From assembly GCA_964057225.1 (NCBI GenBank), contig OZ059898.1, positions 5,208,001 through 5,272,000 on the forward strand: a stretch of 64,000 nucleotides of DNA. Direction: 5' to 3'. The position numbers and the translations under genes are program-made. Of this stretch, positions 19,908 through 35,286 are shown in pieces (position 1 is the stretch's first letter; every line of letters starts with the position of its first letter). The DNA comes from Auanema rhodensis (lineage: Eukaryota > Nematoda > Chromadorea > Rhabditida > Rhabditidae). The notes below the pieces were generated by a model. That model had not been told where the DNA came from. It saw only the letters and a program-made list of their open reading frames with translations, and made no database searches.

Positions 19908-22790
19908 GGGAAATTTGCTCAAATAGATGTTATATATATACTATATATACTATATATATATATAAATAAATATATATACTTATGTTACCTATAAGGCTTT
20001 ACTTTATCTATTATTTGAATCTTTTCCTTATATAAAAACATCTTTTCAACCTTATTTTAATCAAAATAAGAAGAAAGTTAGTGAAAATCAATGTAATACC
20101 TATTTCTTGTTATAATTATTACTTTAGATCATTTTTGAAATTCAAGTTGTATGCAAAAGGAAGTTTGCTCAAATCGTTAATCGTTAAAGATTAACAAGAA
20201 AACTGCCGGAGGGTTTTTTGACTTTAAAGACAGACTGAGAATTGAATGTAGATATGTGTGGAAATAGAAAACAAGTAGAACCAGCTGGAATATAGCACGA
20301 AAATTTACTTTTATTACAAGAAATAAGCAGAAAGAATGAAAAATTTTCAAGTTTTTTCAGTAGATTGCTGGCTCTGAAGTTCCAATGATTGGTCAAAGGC
20401 TGCAAGATGTAAAATCAGTCAAACAACTTCAGCTGTTGTGACCAACTACCTCTGGGGATTGGGAGGAGAGGGAAGTATACGAAGAGAACAGACAAAATAA
20501 TAATAACAACAACAAGGATAGAAGTATAGAAAATGGAAGAGAAAGCCGAGATGATGAATATGAAGGAAAGAGAATATTGCAGAGAGTGTGGAAGAAAGAG
20601 AAGAACGGTAATCGGTAGCCGATGGAATGAAATAGAAAGGGAAAAAGAATCAAAAGTAGAATCTGAAGCTGAAGGCAAGTAGCCAAATGGGAAAATATAT
20701 AGCCATTTCGTCGCATTTCTGAGATATTGGGAGAACACAAGGTTTTGATTTGCATCCTTCAGCTAGAATATGAGAACATAACCTCTTGTGACTGGTAGGA
20801 ATCGAATAAGGAGATGAAGCTATAAAATAGGAACGGACTAAAAACATTGTCTAACTTCGAATACGAGAAATTCTGGAAATGGATACCGAAAGATAAGGCT
20901 AAGGCATGCGAAGTAGTAGTAGCCTTAGAATAGACAGCAGAATGAATGTCTAAAAATGGAATCGTGAGGAGAGAAGGGAAGGAAAGAAGGAAAAAGGACG
21001 TAGAGAATAAAAAGGGAGATACAAAGAGTGTATATGCAATAGAGAGAGGAAAATGACAAAAAGTTACCCGACATATGGAAAAATAGAGAGAGAGAGATAC
21101 TGAGAAAGAGAGGCAACAGAGAGAATGGGATGGAGTCAAAGAGATAGAGAGATAGAGAGATAGAGAGAGAAATAAGACTAAAAGTAAAATAGAAGGAGTG
21201 TAAGCTGTGGTCACATCAAATGGCAAGCTTTATGGACATCACATGATAGTCAACATTGAAAAGAAAATTTCGTGTGTTGGAAAATAACAACAAACAATGA
21301 TTTTGAATTGTGGAAAAACGAACGAAAAGAAGAGAATTAACGAAAAAGCAGATTAAGCGGTCAATTCATATGAATACATTTATGATTAAACGCAATGAAT
21401 TTTAAGAAAAAAAAATATTTACAGTGAATAAATATTGTTTTTTTTTTCTGTTGAAAACAAACATATTATAATCATGTCAAATTTAAAATAAATATGTATA
21501 GTATATTTTAAATTTTTATTCAAAACTTATACAAAAAATATTATAGTTTATAACTATAAACCTGTGACATCTTTTATGAATGTCACATTGTCGATAATCA
21601 AATAAAGCTATATATGGTATGTATACTATACATATAATATATAATATTTTTAAAAAAAATAATAATTTTTGTATATAATCATTGTACTTAGAAATGAATA
21701 AAATTGAATATAACATAATGATTTCAGATACTCTGACCGATATACAATTCATAGTTAAGTTTATATATACATCCTAGTAATAGTATGTACATTTAATATC
21801 GAAAACTGGAACATGATTCGACCTTTACAAGCCAATTTGATGGATCAATTTCGGACAATATGGATGATGATTTTTCGTTTTAAATTTCACTATTGTATAG
21901 TAAGTATACGGTAACTTTTATTACTCATTTTAACTTATTAAAAAAATTAATTAGTATCTGTTGATGAATTTATTTGTAAAAATAAATTTCAAATAAAAGT
22001 TATTTTATTATAATTTCTAAGAGAAAAAATTAAAATCTCCTATTTTCTATTTAGTATTTACATGTGACAACACGAGGTGCTTATTTATATTTTTGGCATT
22101 ACTATTCAATAATATATTTTGAATATTTTATATAGTATAATGTAATAATATCCATGAACTCCAGAGATTCAATATCTTGTATTCACTTCATCAAAAAATT
22201 GATTTTTCTTTTTCTTTTAACAATATAGAACTAATCTAAAAACAGACATTCGAGATTAAAGCTTGCAGTTCAGAATTGCGTAAATACACAAAAGCATAGT
22301 GTAAACAGCGTACACATTGTATTTCTGAGACATGTCTCCTGGCAAATAACGGGAGAATGACCAGAAAGAGGTAGGAAAATAGTTCGAGAATGAGTGAAAG
22401 AGGATAACAGAGGGGAGAAGGCGAAAATTGTGAATGAGGATGTAACAAGACATTAGAAAATGGAGAGCGAAAAGAGCGAAGAGAGCATCAGAGAAGGTTG
22501 TTGAGAGAGGAAGCCGAGAAGACTATTTGCCGGACATGGACATTTTCTATACGAATATATTACGAAGTATATTACTATTGATGATGTTCATGTTTATTAT
22601 TTTATTTATCTTTTTTTTCGCGCCTTCTCTACTAACTTTGTAAAAAAAATTGGCCAGTTAGTAGATTCGTTTCAACGATTTCGGGATACACGAGCTCATG
22701 ATGTCATATAGTTGATTCTATAGTAGTACACTTAAAATAGTTAAAGAAGCACTATGGTAAGCTTGTATATTTATCCAATTCAATTGTTCC

Positions 22791-22824
22791 AGTCAGTCAG
22801 TCAGTCAGTCAGTCAGTCAGTCAG
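22791..22824. repeat. (AGTC)n tetranucleotide microsatellite
   Basis: About 8.5 perfect copies of AGTC run from 22791 and are followed by a C-rich patch. It is one of the cleanest tandem repeats in the window. Confidence 0.8.
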
Positions 22825-23093
22825 GTGCAGAGTGGCCCCCCTACACTCACATACACATTCACACATACGTGTGTATGTACATACATATCTCTATAGTATA
22901 TCATATGACTGACTATCTTTGAAAAATAACTCCAAGAAAAAAGAAATCATTTCAAAGAATATTTTATTTTACTATTCGTTTAATTAAGTTCTGTATAATG
23001 CATCAATACATCTCTTGGGATGTTGAATGAAAACAGAACAACTTTATTATCTTTTCGAAGATACGAAAGAATAAAAGGTGAAGACGATAGTAT

Positions 23094-23151
23094 AAGAGAG
23101 AGGGAGAGAGAGAGATAGAGAGATAGAGAGAGAGAGAAGAAGAGAGAGAGA
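23094..23151. repeat. (GA)n microsatellite with GATA interruptions
   Basis: GAGA units are interrupted by AGATAG. The purine strand is the plus strand, like the other GA tracts on this side of the window. Confidence 0.75.
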
Positions 23152-24196
23152 TTATTAAAAGGAAGGGTAATGAAGAAAAGTGAAGACATAATATTAACAG
23201 ATATATAATATCTACATATAAGTAAAGTGGGTGAAAAGGAAAGAGAGAAAGATAAGAAATATTTATATTCTTTAGAGATAAAAGGGATTCAAGAGCTTTA
23301 AATGTATAAAATAATAACTAGCCCTTGTATATTATTAATGTATCATCAGAGTTGAGATTGCTTGAAGCCTATCATTCTATCAAAAGTTTTCAAAACAAAT
23401 AACAGATTTAAGTTTATTTACAAAATACAAATAAAGTTCAGTTGTACTCAAACGTATCATGAATTAGTTAATGGTCTAACACACATACCTAAGTTGTTAA
23501 TGTTAAACAAGTAATTTTGCATGTATCCTTATATAATAAACAATTTCTTTTTAAAAATTATTAAAAAGAAATGTTTTTATTATATTTATATTTATATAAA
23601 TATAAATTTTAAAAATAAATTATATTAACTTACGATTGTATAATATATATTTGTCCAATTTTATAATATATTTATAATAAATTAGTATTCAATATGAATT
23701 TAACGAGCTGGAAAATTTCCCATCTTATTGAACCAATTAGCTTTCTGCTCATTACTTATTAAAGATGTTTCAAATTATTCACAAGGATTAATTTGGATAA
23801 AAATCTGAAAACCTACCCCATATTAGTCCAAGAATTTTCCAAAAATTATCCGAAAAGATCATCGTTAAACAAACTTTTTAATAATTGTTTCACAGGATGA
23901 TGATGATATCAACTGAAAATAGCCACAAAACCAAATTATGGCAGAAGGATATTCAACAAGAAGAATTTTGATGATAGTCGAGGTCAGGTGCTTCTCAAAG
24001 GATAGAGAAACTGAAGAGTTACAGAGAACGTAGCATACACATGAGCTTTGTGAAAGAAAGAAATATAGAGGGAAAACAGAGGGAGAGAAAGAAAGGAAAG
24101 GGAATGGCTGTCTGTTGTTCTTTGTATGTCAGCTGAGAGACTTTCAGATAGTATCAAAAATTGAGAGATATGTAGAGAAACTCGAGGAAGAAAGGC

Positions 24197-24222
24197 TGAC
24201 GACGACGTCGACGACGACGACC
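24197..24222. repeat. (GAC)n trinucleotide repeat with a GACGTC centre
   Basis: Repeated GAC units surround the palindrome CGACGTCG. It stands out as GC-rich against its AT-rich surroundings. A CpG-rich short island continues to about 24260. Confidence 0.65.
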
Positions 24223-27200
24223 GATGTATGGTGACTGGGCGACGGAGGGCACGAGGAGGAAGAAACGAACGAATCTATGCAGTGAAAACGAGTATTTGGA
24301 AAAAGAAATTCATAGCTGTTAAAGAGAGAAATAGAGAATAAGGAAAAGGAGCGAGAGAAATGTGAAAGAGGCAGAGTTAATATGAGAGTAAGAAAGATAG
24401 GGAAGAGAAACAGGGAAATCAGCTGACCAAACCAAGTCCTCAACGTCCTCTGTCCCTACTGCTCTCACAGACTTTCAATTCATCGAGCATTATCTCTTAT
24501 TTCTTTTTCTAAACTATTCCTCTCTATATATCAGGGAGGGAGAGAATGGAAGTAATATTCTTTCAATGCTAAACATATAAGGAATTATATCCAATACTAT
24601 AATATAACATATATAAATATATATAATAAAGTATATAGTACTTAATGTATTTTTTTATAATAAATAAAAAAAATGATACAGGTTATTTAATACCAATAAA
24701 CGATAAAATTCCTTTTATATGAAATATATTATAGATTATTCACAAAATGAGAAGAAAATTGCTTTGGCGTTTGAGAGAAAATCATCCTCTTTAGAAGTTA
24801 TTCAATGTAAACTTTTCACATAGCAATCTCCAATAATTTTGAAAATAGGCCAAACACTAAATTTAACTTTTCTTCAATTATTTTCTATTTAATCAAAAAA
24901 GTACTTAGGGAAATAGTTTGATGTATGAGGATGATATGTGGCAGTTATTTATCTTGAAAATTATTTTTCCGACAACCGTTGAACTAAGTAATGCTTCTGA
25001 AAATCAAACATTCACTGAAAAATTAACCCAAAAACACTGAAACACGAAAAAAATTGAATAAAAAGGTTTCATATAAAATAACTTTTCAACAATTCTTGCA
25101 TATGATTCTATATTATTGGATTTTATTGGAAAAAAAAAAGAAAATAAGGATTCACCTGTGATTTGTACTCTTTCCTCCCAAAATTTCTAGTAAATTGCTC
25201 TTTAGTAATTTTGTGTCGACATTTTTTTATATTTTATAACGACCTTGTGTTCAGGTTTTAAGAAGTAAAATGTCGTTTGTACTCCTGAAATATGATTTTT
25301 CAATTCAATGAATTTCAAGTAGAATGGCTTTCTCGCCGTAAATTTTCGTTGAACGTTTTAATTGATCTTAATTTTAACTTGACTAATCTGATGAATTATA
25401 GCAGTGATTACAAAAAAAAGTTTTTTATTGGTTTCTAAATCGATAATATGATATGTGACATCATATGTTCTTCTTTAATTATTATATATATGTGTATATG
25501 TGTATGTATATCAGTAATGAAAGTTCAAAAGAAAGTTCAAACGAACTTCTGCAAAGTTTCGACTAAGTGCATCACTAGCGGCTATTGAAGGAGGGAGATG
25601 AAGGGGGGGGGGGAGCTGCTTCCCGAAAACTTTAAGAAAACTTGAAAAAGTTTATGATATACGTAAATAGATCTGGATAACTTGAAAGTTTCATATCAAT
25701 TAGTTTAAATAAAAATAAATAAAATGAAAAATTATGAGAAAATTTTTATAAATAATTATTATTGAAAACATAAAATAAATCTCGTGCTTATTACATACAA
25801 CATTATGAAAAGAAAAGAAGAGTAAGTGAATTGAAAATATTTATTTTATAATTATAATTAAAATAAGATTAATTAATATATATTTTCATATATAAAAGTT
25901 AAAGAATAATAGAATAGAAACAGAAAAATGACCAACAAAAAATAAAAATTAGTACATATTGTTTGATATTAATGAATTTAATATTTATAAATATATCTTT
26001 GACTTTATTTAATAAGATTTGTATTTAACTAATAATCTTGTAAAATTATTTAATATTGAATATTATATAGAATATTCTATGAATGTTTTCAGTTCAATTT
26101 TATAAATATATAAGTGTTTTGAAGTATTTTAAAAGGTCATGTTTATCAAACAATAATTTTTTTTCAATCATAATTTACAATATTTCAAATATTTATAAAA
26201 AAAACCTTTTTAAGAATTTAAATAAAAATATTTCAAATTTTACAAGAAATTGCAAAATATTTCCTTATTTATCATTAGTTTTAATATTTATAATGTTTAG
26301 AAATATTGTAAAATTCTGAATTCATAAAGGAGAATTGATTGAAATATCAGTGTCATCTTAGGAAATTCATCATATGCGATTAATGAAATTGTCTGTTTTG
26401 ATCTTAAATAACTATTTATTATAAAGTAATATTATGTATGTATGTATGTATATGTATATTATATGAAATAAATGTTTTTTAAAAATAATATTTATTTATT
26501 TATATTTTCAATTATTTTTGTTTATAAAACATTTGTAAATATTTCAATTTTTCTTTTGACACTATATAAGATGAATACATCTTAGAAATCTAATAAATCA
26601 AGGAATTGCAGCTTTTTAAACCAAAATTCTAAAACCTAAACAATCATTGTGAATCTAAATTTTCATTGCCCAACATTTCATGCTTGAAGTATCATTCAAA
26701 TCTTTACACTTATTTCCTCATATTGCTCTCATATTAAAATTTACAATTTTATAACTTCCTGACATTATTTCTCATTTTTTATTAAATAAATTTCGATTTA
26801 AATTTTTTTTCTTTTTTTCGTTGCTTTACAGTAGCAGCTTCACCGTTGCAAGCATCTCTATTAGATAATTTTATTTCTACATGTCACGAAGATGCACACA
26901 TATTAAGCTTCTTGAAATTGTCCTCCCACAATCGCTGTATCATTCTGCTATTTTTTTAGCAAATTTATGTAATTTACTTCCAATCAATGTGAATATTTCA
27001 TAAAATATATTATTCTTAAATTATAATTGTAATTTTCTACTGTACGATGAATAGATTACTCTTTTCCTATTAAAAAATAATAAATTTTTACGGAAAATTA
27101 AGAAAAATAGAAAGATAATACCACTTATAAGGATGATTGTTTTGGAAATGAATTTATGAATTCAATACGTCCCTTTTAGACTTATAGTCAATTACATCTA

Positions 27201-28145
27201 CCACCACCACCACTACCACAACCTGCTCTCCCTTCCTATCTCTTAACTCACTCTCTGGAGCCATATCCGTTTGTTAGATTAGAAAGAATTTGAAAAAAAG
27301 GAAAGAAGAAAGTTTCAGAGAACTATTGTATATTTAATATAATCAATCCTCATCTATCTTATATATGAATACAACTACGTAAACGATCTATTATCTAAAT
27401 TAATTCATTAAATGAATATAATATTTTAGAAGTTAGTTTATGAAATGAATTGAATATATTAATATTATAATTATAAACATATATACAGACATATTATATG
27501 TAAATTTGATAAAAACATCAATTTTTTAATTTCTAATATGTATACAAACTAAATTTTAGTTTATATTTTTATTTTTATTTTATAATATTATTTATATTAT
27601 ATAATAATCTGAAACATTCATTCAACCCAATTGATTTAACAAAAACATTTTGATTTACATGTCCATCTGAAATAAAATAAAAATGTTGTTCCTATCTTAT
27701 AGGAATCGAAGTCATTATACAGTCACTTATCCATTTCTTCTCATTTTCTTTTGCATTGAGCCGTTAATGATCAAAAATGAAATTTCCTGAATCTTCGTCA
27801 TCATCAGATGTATTTGGATGTAAGAACATCAACTTCCAGTTACATAGTTTCATCGTAAGAAATTGGGTATATCATGTTTCATTTGCCTTCCACCCCTTTA
27901 TATCTTTTAAGAATTTCTTTTTGAAGCCCTAAAAAAACAAAATATGAATATTGATGAATTAGAAAAAATTATTATTTATTTTTCATCTGAAAAGTAAAAA
28001 AAATATCCGTTAAACTTATGATGCTTGTTCATTATTTCATTAATAAAATAAAAAGAAAATAAGAGATGCTTCATGGACAAATTTGTTTTTAATATCTTTT
28101 ATATTATAATCAAAATTTCTTCTAAATAACAAAAAAATCTTTCAA

Positions 28146-28171
28146 AGAGAGAGAGAGAGAGAGAGAGGAAA

Positions 28172-28257
<86 letters not shown>
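28146..28257. repeat. Long (GA)n microsatellite
   Basis: About 110 bp of GA units with a few AAA or GG interruptions. It is the longest dinucleotide tract in the window. Confidence 0.85.
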
Positions 28258-30702
28258 TGGGGAGGGAAGAACGAGAGAGAAAGGAGAAAAGAAAAAAAAG
28301 GAGTTATGGCAAAAACGCTTTTTTTAGTTTCAATTGGATTATGCTGAAGTTAGTAACTTAATCAATTCTTCTACAATAATAGTAAAAACTTACGATTTCA
28401 TCAAGAATAGATTTTCCTAACAGTTCTTCACACCATTTCCGCTTTCTCTCTCTCTGTCTCTCTCTGTAGATTTTCTCCTTTTTCTCCCTCTTGCCATCTT
28501 TTTTACTAAAAAAAACAATTATTTTAATTGAAAACTTTTATTTTATTTTTCATTGCAAATATCTTAAAATTTGTTGAAAATTACGTAAATTAATCTAACG
28601 TCGACACCATTTTTCTATCAATCCCACAAAGTTTTCATCCAGAAATATAGTTGTTGAATGCAATAAAAGAATAAAGCAAGATTTTCTTAGCAGGTAATAA
28701 AATTGCAAACTTTTTATCGAAAGTGTCATAATGTCTCAATAAATTTTTTTTATTGTTTTAAGAGTAAAAAACTTTTTTTTTTCATTTTATATTTGTGTTA
28801 AAGTACTAGTTTAATAATTATTTCAATTTTCTATATATATATACATGTTTATTTTTTAATTTTTATTCAATAGACAATAAAATAAAATAATTAATATAAA
28901 TTTTATAATTAAAGAATCAGAACATCTATACTTTATATAATCATCTTATTCTATTCTTTGTTCTTTTCATTTTAAAGCCTTGTTTGTTACAAATTTTATG
29001 CTTCCTTATTCTTTTTTCTTGAGAAGACCGTCTCTTCAATGACTTCCTAGTTTTTCTTTCTTTTTCTTTTTTTTTAATTTTTTCTTGTTTCAATTACATA
29101 TTCATTCAAGCTTTCATATGAACAATAATATGAAAAGAACGCATTTCCTTAATAAAGAGATGTACAGTTGCATATTTCTTTTCAATCTTATGCTGTAAAA
29201 AGTTGCTAAGAATAACGTGTCAATGACATCATTTTGATGTTTGAGCTAAACATTTTCTTCTATTTTTGGATCTTTTGACCAAAATCGAAACTATCAACGA
29301 GGCAACATTTAATTAAAATTAGCTAGATGCCCTAACCACACTCGGTCAGCCCTACACTACCACATCCTCAATTACTTTGACTTTTAGAATCCACATGGTT
29401 GTACTTTTATAAGTTTTGCTATATTTGCAATTAGCGTTCCTTACGTTTATAAGATCTTTTTTATTTTTCTTAATGATTTTCGCAATTTCGTTATAAACAA
29501 CATATTTAATATTGGTGCATTAACTTAAAAATTCATTTTTATAAAGACAATGAGTGAATAATTAGAATTTTTAATTTGTTTACTTGTTTATTTGTTTTTT
29601 TTATCAAAGAGAATCAAATAATTTGCTAATTATAAGAATAATAAGAGATGATCTGACACTGAAGATCCAAATTGAAAATTACTATAAAACTAAAATGGAC
29701 TACTAGTATTAATGTGAATTGAAAGAGATACTAAGAAAGAGGGAGAGCGAGAGAACAAGAGAAGAAAGAGAATTTAATAGATAGAGAGAGAGAGAGAGAA
29801 AGAAATCTATGTATATATGCCCAATAGAAGGTAGAGACTTTTTTTTCAGTTTCCATCTTTGTGTAACATCAATATTGTGAACAAAATTAATTGAATTTTA
29901 AATGATGTTTAGTCTGTCAACATGGAAGATCGTAAGCAAATATGATAGTTCCCAGATTAGATGAATTTGTAAAGTTAAGATTAGAGAAGATGCCCGAAGA
30001 ATAGATGACGTTAGTGGAGCTAACTAACAATAGCCTGACCATGTTTATCAACTTATTGCATGTTTATCTATGAAAATTAAATTTTCATAGTGACGTACAA
30101 CAATGTGTAACTGTAGTATAATTCTGAATGTCCATAGATGAAACTGAGTGCTTTTTTCATGTTATAAACTCTAATTATTCCTTTTTCTTCTTGGGCTGGC
30201 CCACCCTCATCAAAGCCTCATGAAGCATGGAAACGAAAATTGTGTTTTTCAGATGACCAACAACATCTCCTGAGATTATATTCTTTAGTGTAGATGAAGC
30301 CACAGTCATCATGGATACTTCATCCTTGTTTTTCATTTTGCTTATTAACTATAAGAAATCATACTATATAGTATTTCTAAATAATATGATGTTTAAACTA
30401 TACTATATTATGGTTAATTTTACTATTTATTTTGAAGTACAAGCGGAACAAAATTTAGTTTTTCAATATAATAATAATAACTATTTACTATAGACAATTG
30501 TGATAGATTTTTAATATTTTGAAGTAAAGCATTCCTTTACAGCATGAACTTTTAGTAAAAAGGTTGGAATACGTTTTTCTATTTTGAACATATTTAAAAG
30601 GACTTGTATACACTATATGTTGAGTTCGTAGATTTTATAATGTATTTGATTACTTATTCCTCACTCTTTGAATATCTTTTTTGTAGGTTCCTTCTCATCT
30701 AC

Positions 30703-30721
30703 TTCTCTCTCTCTCTCATCT

Positions 30722-30764
<43 letters not shown>
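30703..30764. repeat. (TC)n microsatellite
   Basis: TC units in two blocks separated by CATCTACT, a unit that also precedes the first block, so the tract looks locally duplicated. The pyrimidine strand is plus here, opposite to the GA tracts further left. Confidence 0.8.
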
Positions 30765-30767
<3 letters not shown>

Positions 30768-33700
30768 TTATCTATTACCCTCTCTTCTTTTCAATCATTT
30801 TCTCGCTATCTCTAAGAATTTGTTTCATATTTTCTAAATTTGTTTCTGTTTTTTCTTTCAAATTTAAGTTTATAGCTCTTTTTAGTTTTTGTTATATATT
30901 TCCTATTTGAATTAACGAGTATAATGTAATAGAATGTTTATACTTTCACTATTATATAATATTTTAAAACCATAAAAGCATAATAAGTAGAGTATACAAA
31001 CTCCAGTACTCAACTTAATGACCTCATGACGACTTCCTATTTTCTTGAAAACAATGCAAGCAAGACGGAGACATCATCAGCTAGTTACTACTAGACTTTC
31101 TAGACTTCTCAACTTCCATAGCCTTCACCAACACCTCCTCCTCCTCCGCTTTACAATATACAGCTGAATGAAGATTCAAGAATGATGTAACATGAAGATA
31201 CATATATGTATAGAGAGTAAGATCTACAGATAGATAGAGAGTAACTTAAGAAATAGGAAAAGACTTATTAGATTTTCTTTTAATGTTACTAAGCATTAAA
31301 GGAAAATATTTAGCAGAAGAAACCGAAAGAATAGGTATTGCAAGAGAGAAAAAAGATTGAAAGATTGAGGGACTGAAACTGAAAGATTAATACGTTCACC
31401 AAATAAGAGTTAGGATTACTCAAATATATTTATAGAATTTCTCAAAAGGTTAAATGTATATCAGAAAAATTAAAATATGGACTTTTCTTAAATTTATTCA
31501 AATTTCAACAAACATTATATTAGAAGCATAAGGTAACCTAGAGAGACCTATGTCATCTATTCAATAACATCAATTCATTCTGTTCTCATTTCAACCTTTT
31601 CTATGCTAAATTACTAAAACTAAAACATATTTGGTAATTTTTTTTGTAAATCTGATCAACTATTCTATTATGAAGTAGATAGAGTAGCTCAATACTTACT
31701 TATACAGATGAAGTTCAAAATTCAAAATATATGTTCTTAAAGCTTCAACTATTTTCTCGACATATTACTATTCCCCCTTTTCCAACTTCCCTATCTTCCT
31801 TTGTTGGCTACCTTTCAGATGCATACGAGACTGAACTATTAGTCTCTAGAATGAAGTCAAATCAATCAGACATTTCCATCTGGAAGAGTCCGCCAGTTAA
31901 ACCTAACTCAAATCATACTGATGGCAATTCAATCCACATTTGATAATTATCTTCAAATTCAAATCTTAAAAGTATATACGAAACGTTCCATCTAATTTCA
32001 TGCTTCACATCCTTAATTTCTCGTTAATCTTTATTTTTTTCTTTTCTCTTGTCCATTTACATGATACTACCCTCGGTAGCAACATGCTATTCCTAGCAAG
32101 TTTTGTTCATTTTTCATGCTTTTCCACAACTTTTGTGTTTCTCATGTTTCCTCATCTTATTCCATTCTGCAAAATATTTAATAGATATCTTCAACTCAAA
32201 TCTATGACGTTGTTTAAATTCCTTTTTTTGAAACAGAAAAGTAAGATCATATTACGTACTTTAAATAGTTGCCATCAAATTACTTTCATATTGTCACTAA
32301 ACCCAAATAAAAATGTTTGATATCCAGATTCAAATACATAATTGTTGCTTCTATTTCATGTATGATGACGTCTAAACACCAGATATATCAATTTTGCAAG
32401 ATTTATTTATATTTTCCTTGTTTGTTTTTTTTTATTTTTCTATTTTCTCATAGACGTATCGCTAAATGTCAGATTTGAACAAATGTTTCACTCTCTATTC
32501 TTTCATCTTGCAATGTCTACCAAATGAACTTCTGCGTTCACAATCAAGCAACCGAATTATCCTAATTATGAGATTTTGATGATAAATTACGTCAGAATGT
32601 TCTTCATTTTTTAAATAAAATATTCACAGAACTGAACTGAACTCTTCAGACTGCTTTGTTAGAATCGGCCTTTGTAGCCAGATAACAACGGGTACGATGA
32701 AATATGCGAAACAGAATTGAAAAGCAAAGACACAAAGCTTCTCATACTTTCATTACATTCTGATTTTTGTGCAATAATTCATCTTTTCATCTCCATTTTT
32801 CTGCTCAAATTCGGATTGTCTAGTTCTTCAGTCATTGACATTTGTGTAATTCTAAATTCAATTTCAGAATTCATTTCAGAAAGATGACTTAGTTTAGTTG
32901 GCAAGGTACACCAATTGAATTTAGGACTCTCATATCTTATTTGAAAGCTTTTAACATCTTCTTCATATATGTATCAAAGTTATCAAAAATATCAAAAATA
33001 TGCTCATCTTCCTTCAAAAAAAAACATTTTTTTATAAATAGATATTCAGACTAACATTTTAGATTTTTAACTTTTTGTTAAAATCGATGATACGATAACT
33101 TTTATAAGCAATAAGCTTATACTAATTTATATAAATGTAATAATAATTTATAATTAAATTAAAAATAAATAGAATAATAATAGAATATAGTATTCATTAC
33201 TATATCTCTACTTTTGGGACATATTCCTTGAATCTTCTAATAATTAAAATAATTTTTATGGTTATAATCATGCAAACTTATTAACTTTCTATTGAAAAAG
33301 TCATATAAGTTAGAGTATGAAATACGTAATTAAGCTTTTGTTTTCGTAATCCAGAGATACATCATTCCTTAGAAGAAAAAAGTCCAAAGTTCAAGATTTT
33401 TCAATCAGGTAATCCCTTATAGACATGTATTTTCAGAATAGTTGTATTATAGATGCGTACAAGGAGAAACCTTTCTTTCAGGAAAATGAAACTTTTTAAA
33501 AATTTCAGAAAACCTGATCAAACATTATTTTAACAAATATTTTATATAATATATAATAAGAAAAGAAGTATATATTTCTATCTAATTTTTACTTTTTTTT
33601 ATAATTTTTATTCGTTTTTTTTTTTTTGAAATACATTCATAATAATTCAGATGCAGTTTTAGAGCATAATATTAACGCTTGTGGACATAGATACATATAT

Positions 33701-35250
33701 GTATGTATGTATACTTGATGATACACAACTTTTTAATACATCTTTTACTCATTATAAGCTATTTTATAATTTATATTTATTAGAGTGTTTCATATTAATG
33801 TAATTCAAATGTCTGTTAATAATTTCTGATCCAAGACTTCAATTAGGATAGAAAATATATCCAATCCAAACAACAGCTAAAGCAACTAAAGGTTATTTAA
33901 AAATTTAAAAAAAATTTCTTTTATACATTTCATATTCTATTGCTGTCTGAAATGAATGTTATTTCATCAACTTATTTATTGTTCAAAATAGAAGAAATAC
34001 GTTTTTCTTTTGAAGTTATAAATTAAAATTTTTAAAAAAACTTATTTATTTTTTATAAATTTAATAACATGCATACATATATGATTATATTAAATATTTC
34101 TTCTTAATTCTACAATACTTTATGTGAATTTTTCTTTAAGAATTTTTTCACTACCATCATCTAAATACTATAATCTCATCCCAAGAACCATGTTGCTAAA
34201 TTAAAAAAAAATATAATCTGCTTCTTCTTCTTTTCTTTTTGTTCCAATTCCAGAGAACAGATATGCTGAATGAGGAAAATTAATTTTAAAAAACTTCTTT
34301 TTCTTTTGATTTTAAGAAAAATTCTGCAAAATAAAAATTATTCATTATATATGTGTTTCCCATGATGATCGTTTGCTCTATCAAAGCAACAATCCCAGTA
34401 TTGTCAGCTGCACTCTGACGTCGATGCTTCAGATGTAAATATGTCGTTATAGATAAATTCTCAGATTAAAAAGTCACTTTTTCTATATTTATATTATATA
34501 TGTGTATATATAGCTCATATATAAAGCATCAAACAAAGACACCAATGTCGTATATTAGATGTATATCTCATTTGATATATATATTCAGATTATTTATCAT
34601 TTATATAATACTATTTCTATTTAATTTTGATTTCATCTATTCAATAACTCAAATAATTCATTTTTTCGATTTTTCTTTTGTCGTACTACCATTCGTATCA
34701 GTTCTAATCAAATTTTGTTAAATTTCAAAGAAATGTTAAAGTTAAAGATAGAATTATTGAATGGACTTCTAGAATTAGACTCTTCTAGCTTTCCATTGTT
34801 TAATTTTTAAGTCAATTGACTATCAAATTTCCAGTATATGCATACTTTCATGCTCTTTCGCATTCAATGTCCATGAGTTTAAGTAAAAATATTTAAAGAT
34901 TGCTCTACATCTTCCAGAGATGAAAGAATAAGAAGAGTATTCATTTCATTTCTTTTCTGATTTTTTAAAAAGACTTCTACACTGCATTCAATAAGCTAGA
35001 TACCAAGACACTATAAAGCTAAGTGATGTGTTGATCTGACTCTTATATTCCAATTTCTCCAATTTTTTTACATTTTTTCCACTTAAGAGAATTTGTCATC
35101 AACCCTTATTCAGCTATTCATTACTTTGCTTTTTAGATGGCCATTTTCGCTTGAAATAAGCTCTTTTTAATCCATAGACAGTTCACCCAATGTCTCATAA
35201 TAGCCCTCAGAGAAATGTTACTGCCTCCTACACATATAACTAGCCGACCG

Positions 35251-35252
<2 letters not shown>

Positions 35253-35282
<30 letters not shown>
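35253..35282. repeat. (TC)n microsatellite
   Basis: A pure CT run of about 30 bp. It is followed by a GC-richer patch containing CGGAGC and GCTCCG as inverted arms near 35339-35365. Confidence 0.75.

Positions 35283-35286
<4 letters not shown>

Noticed and set aside
20415..21226. Several overlapping minus-strand open frames of about 60-155 codons
   Set aside because: Translations of GA-rich plus-strand sequence, giving Ser/Leu/Phe/Ile runs. No splice-linked coding pattern and no recognisable domain.
22791..22824. Tandem AGTC repeat considered as a CRISPR-like array
   Set aside because: The unit is only four bases and has no spacers. No CRISPR structure is expected or seen in this eukaryotic sequence.
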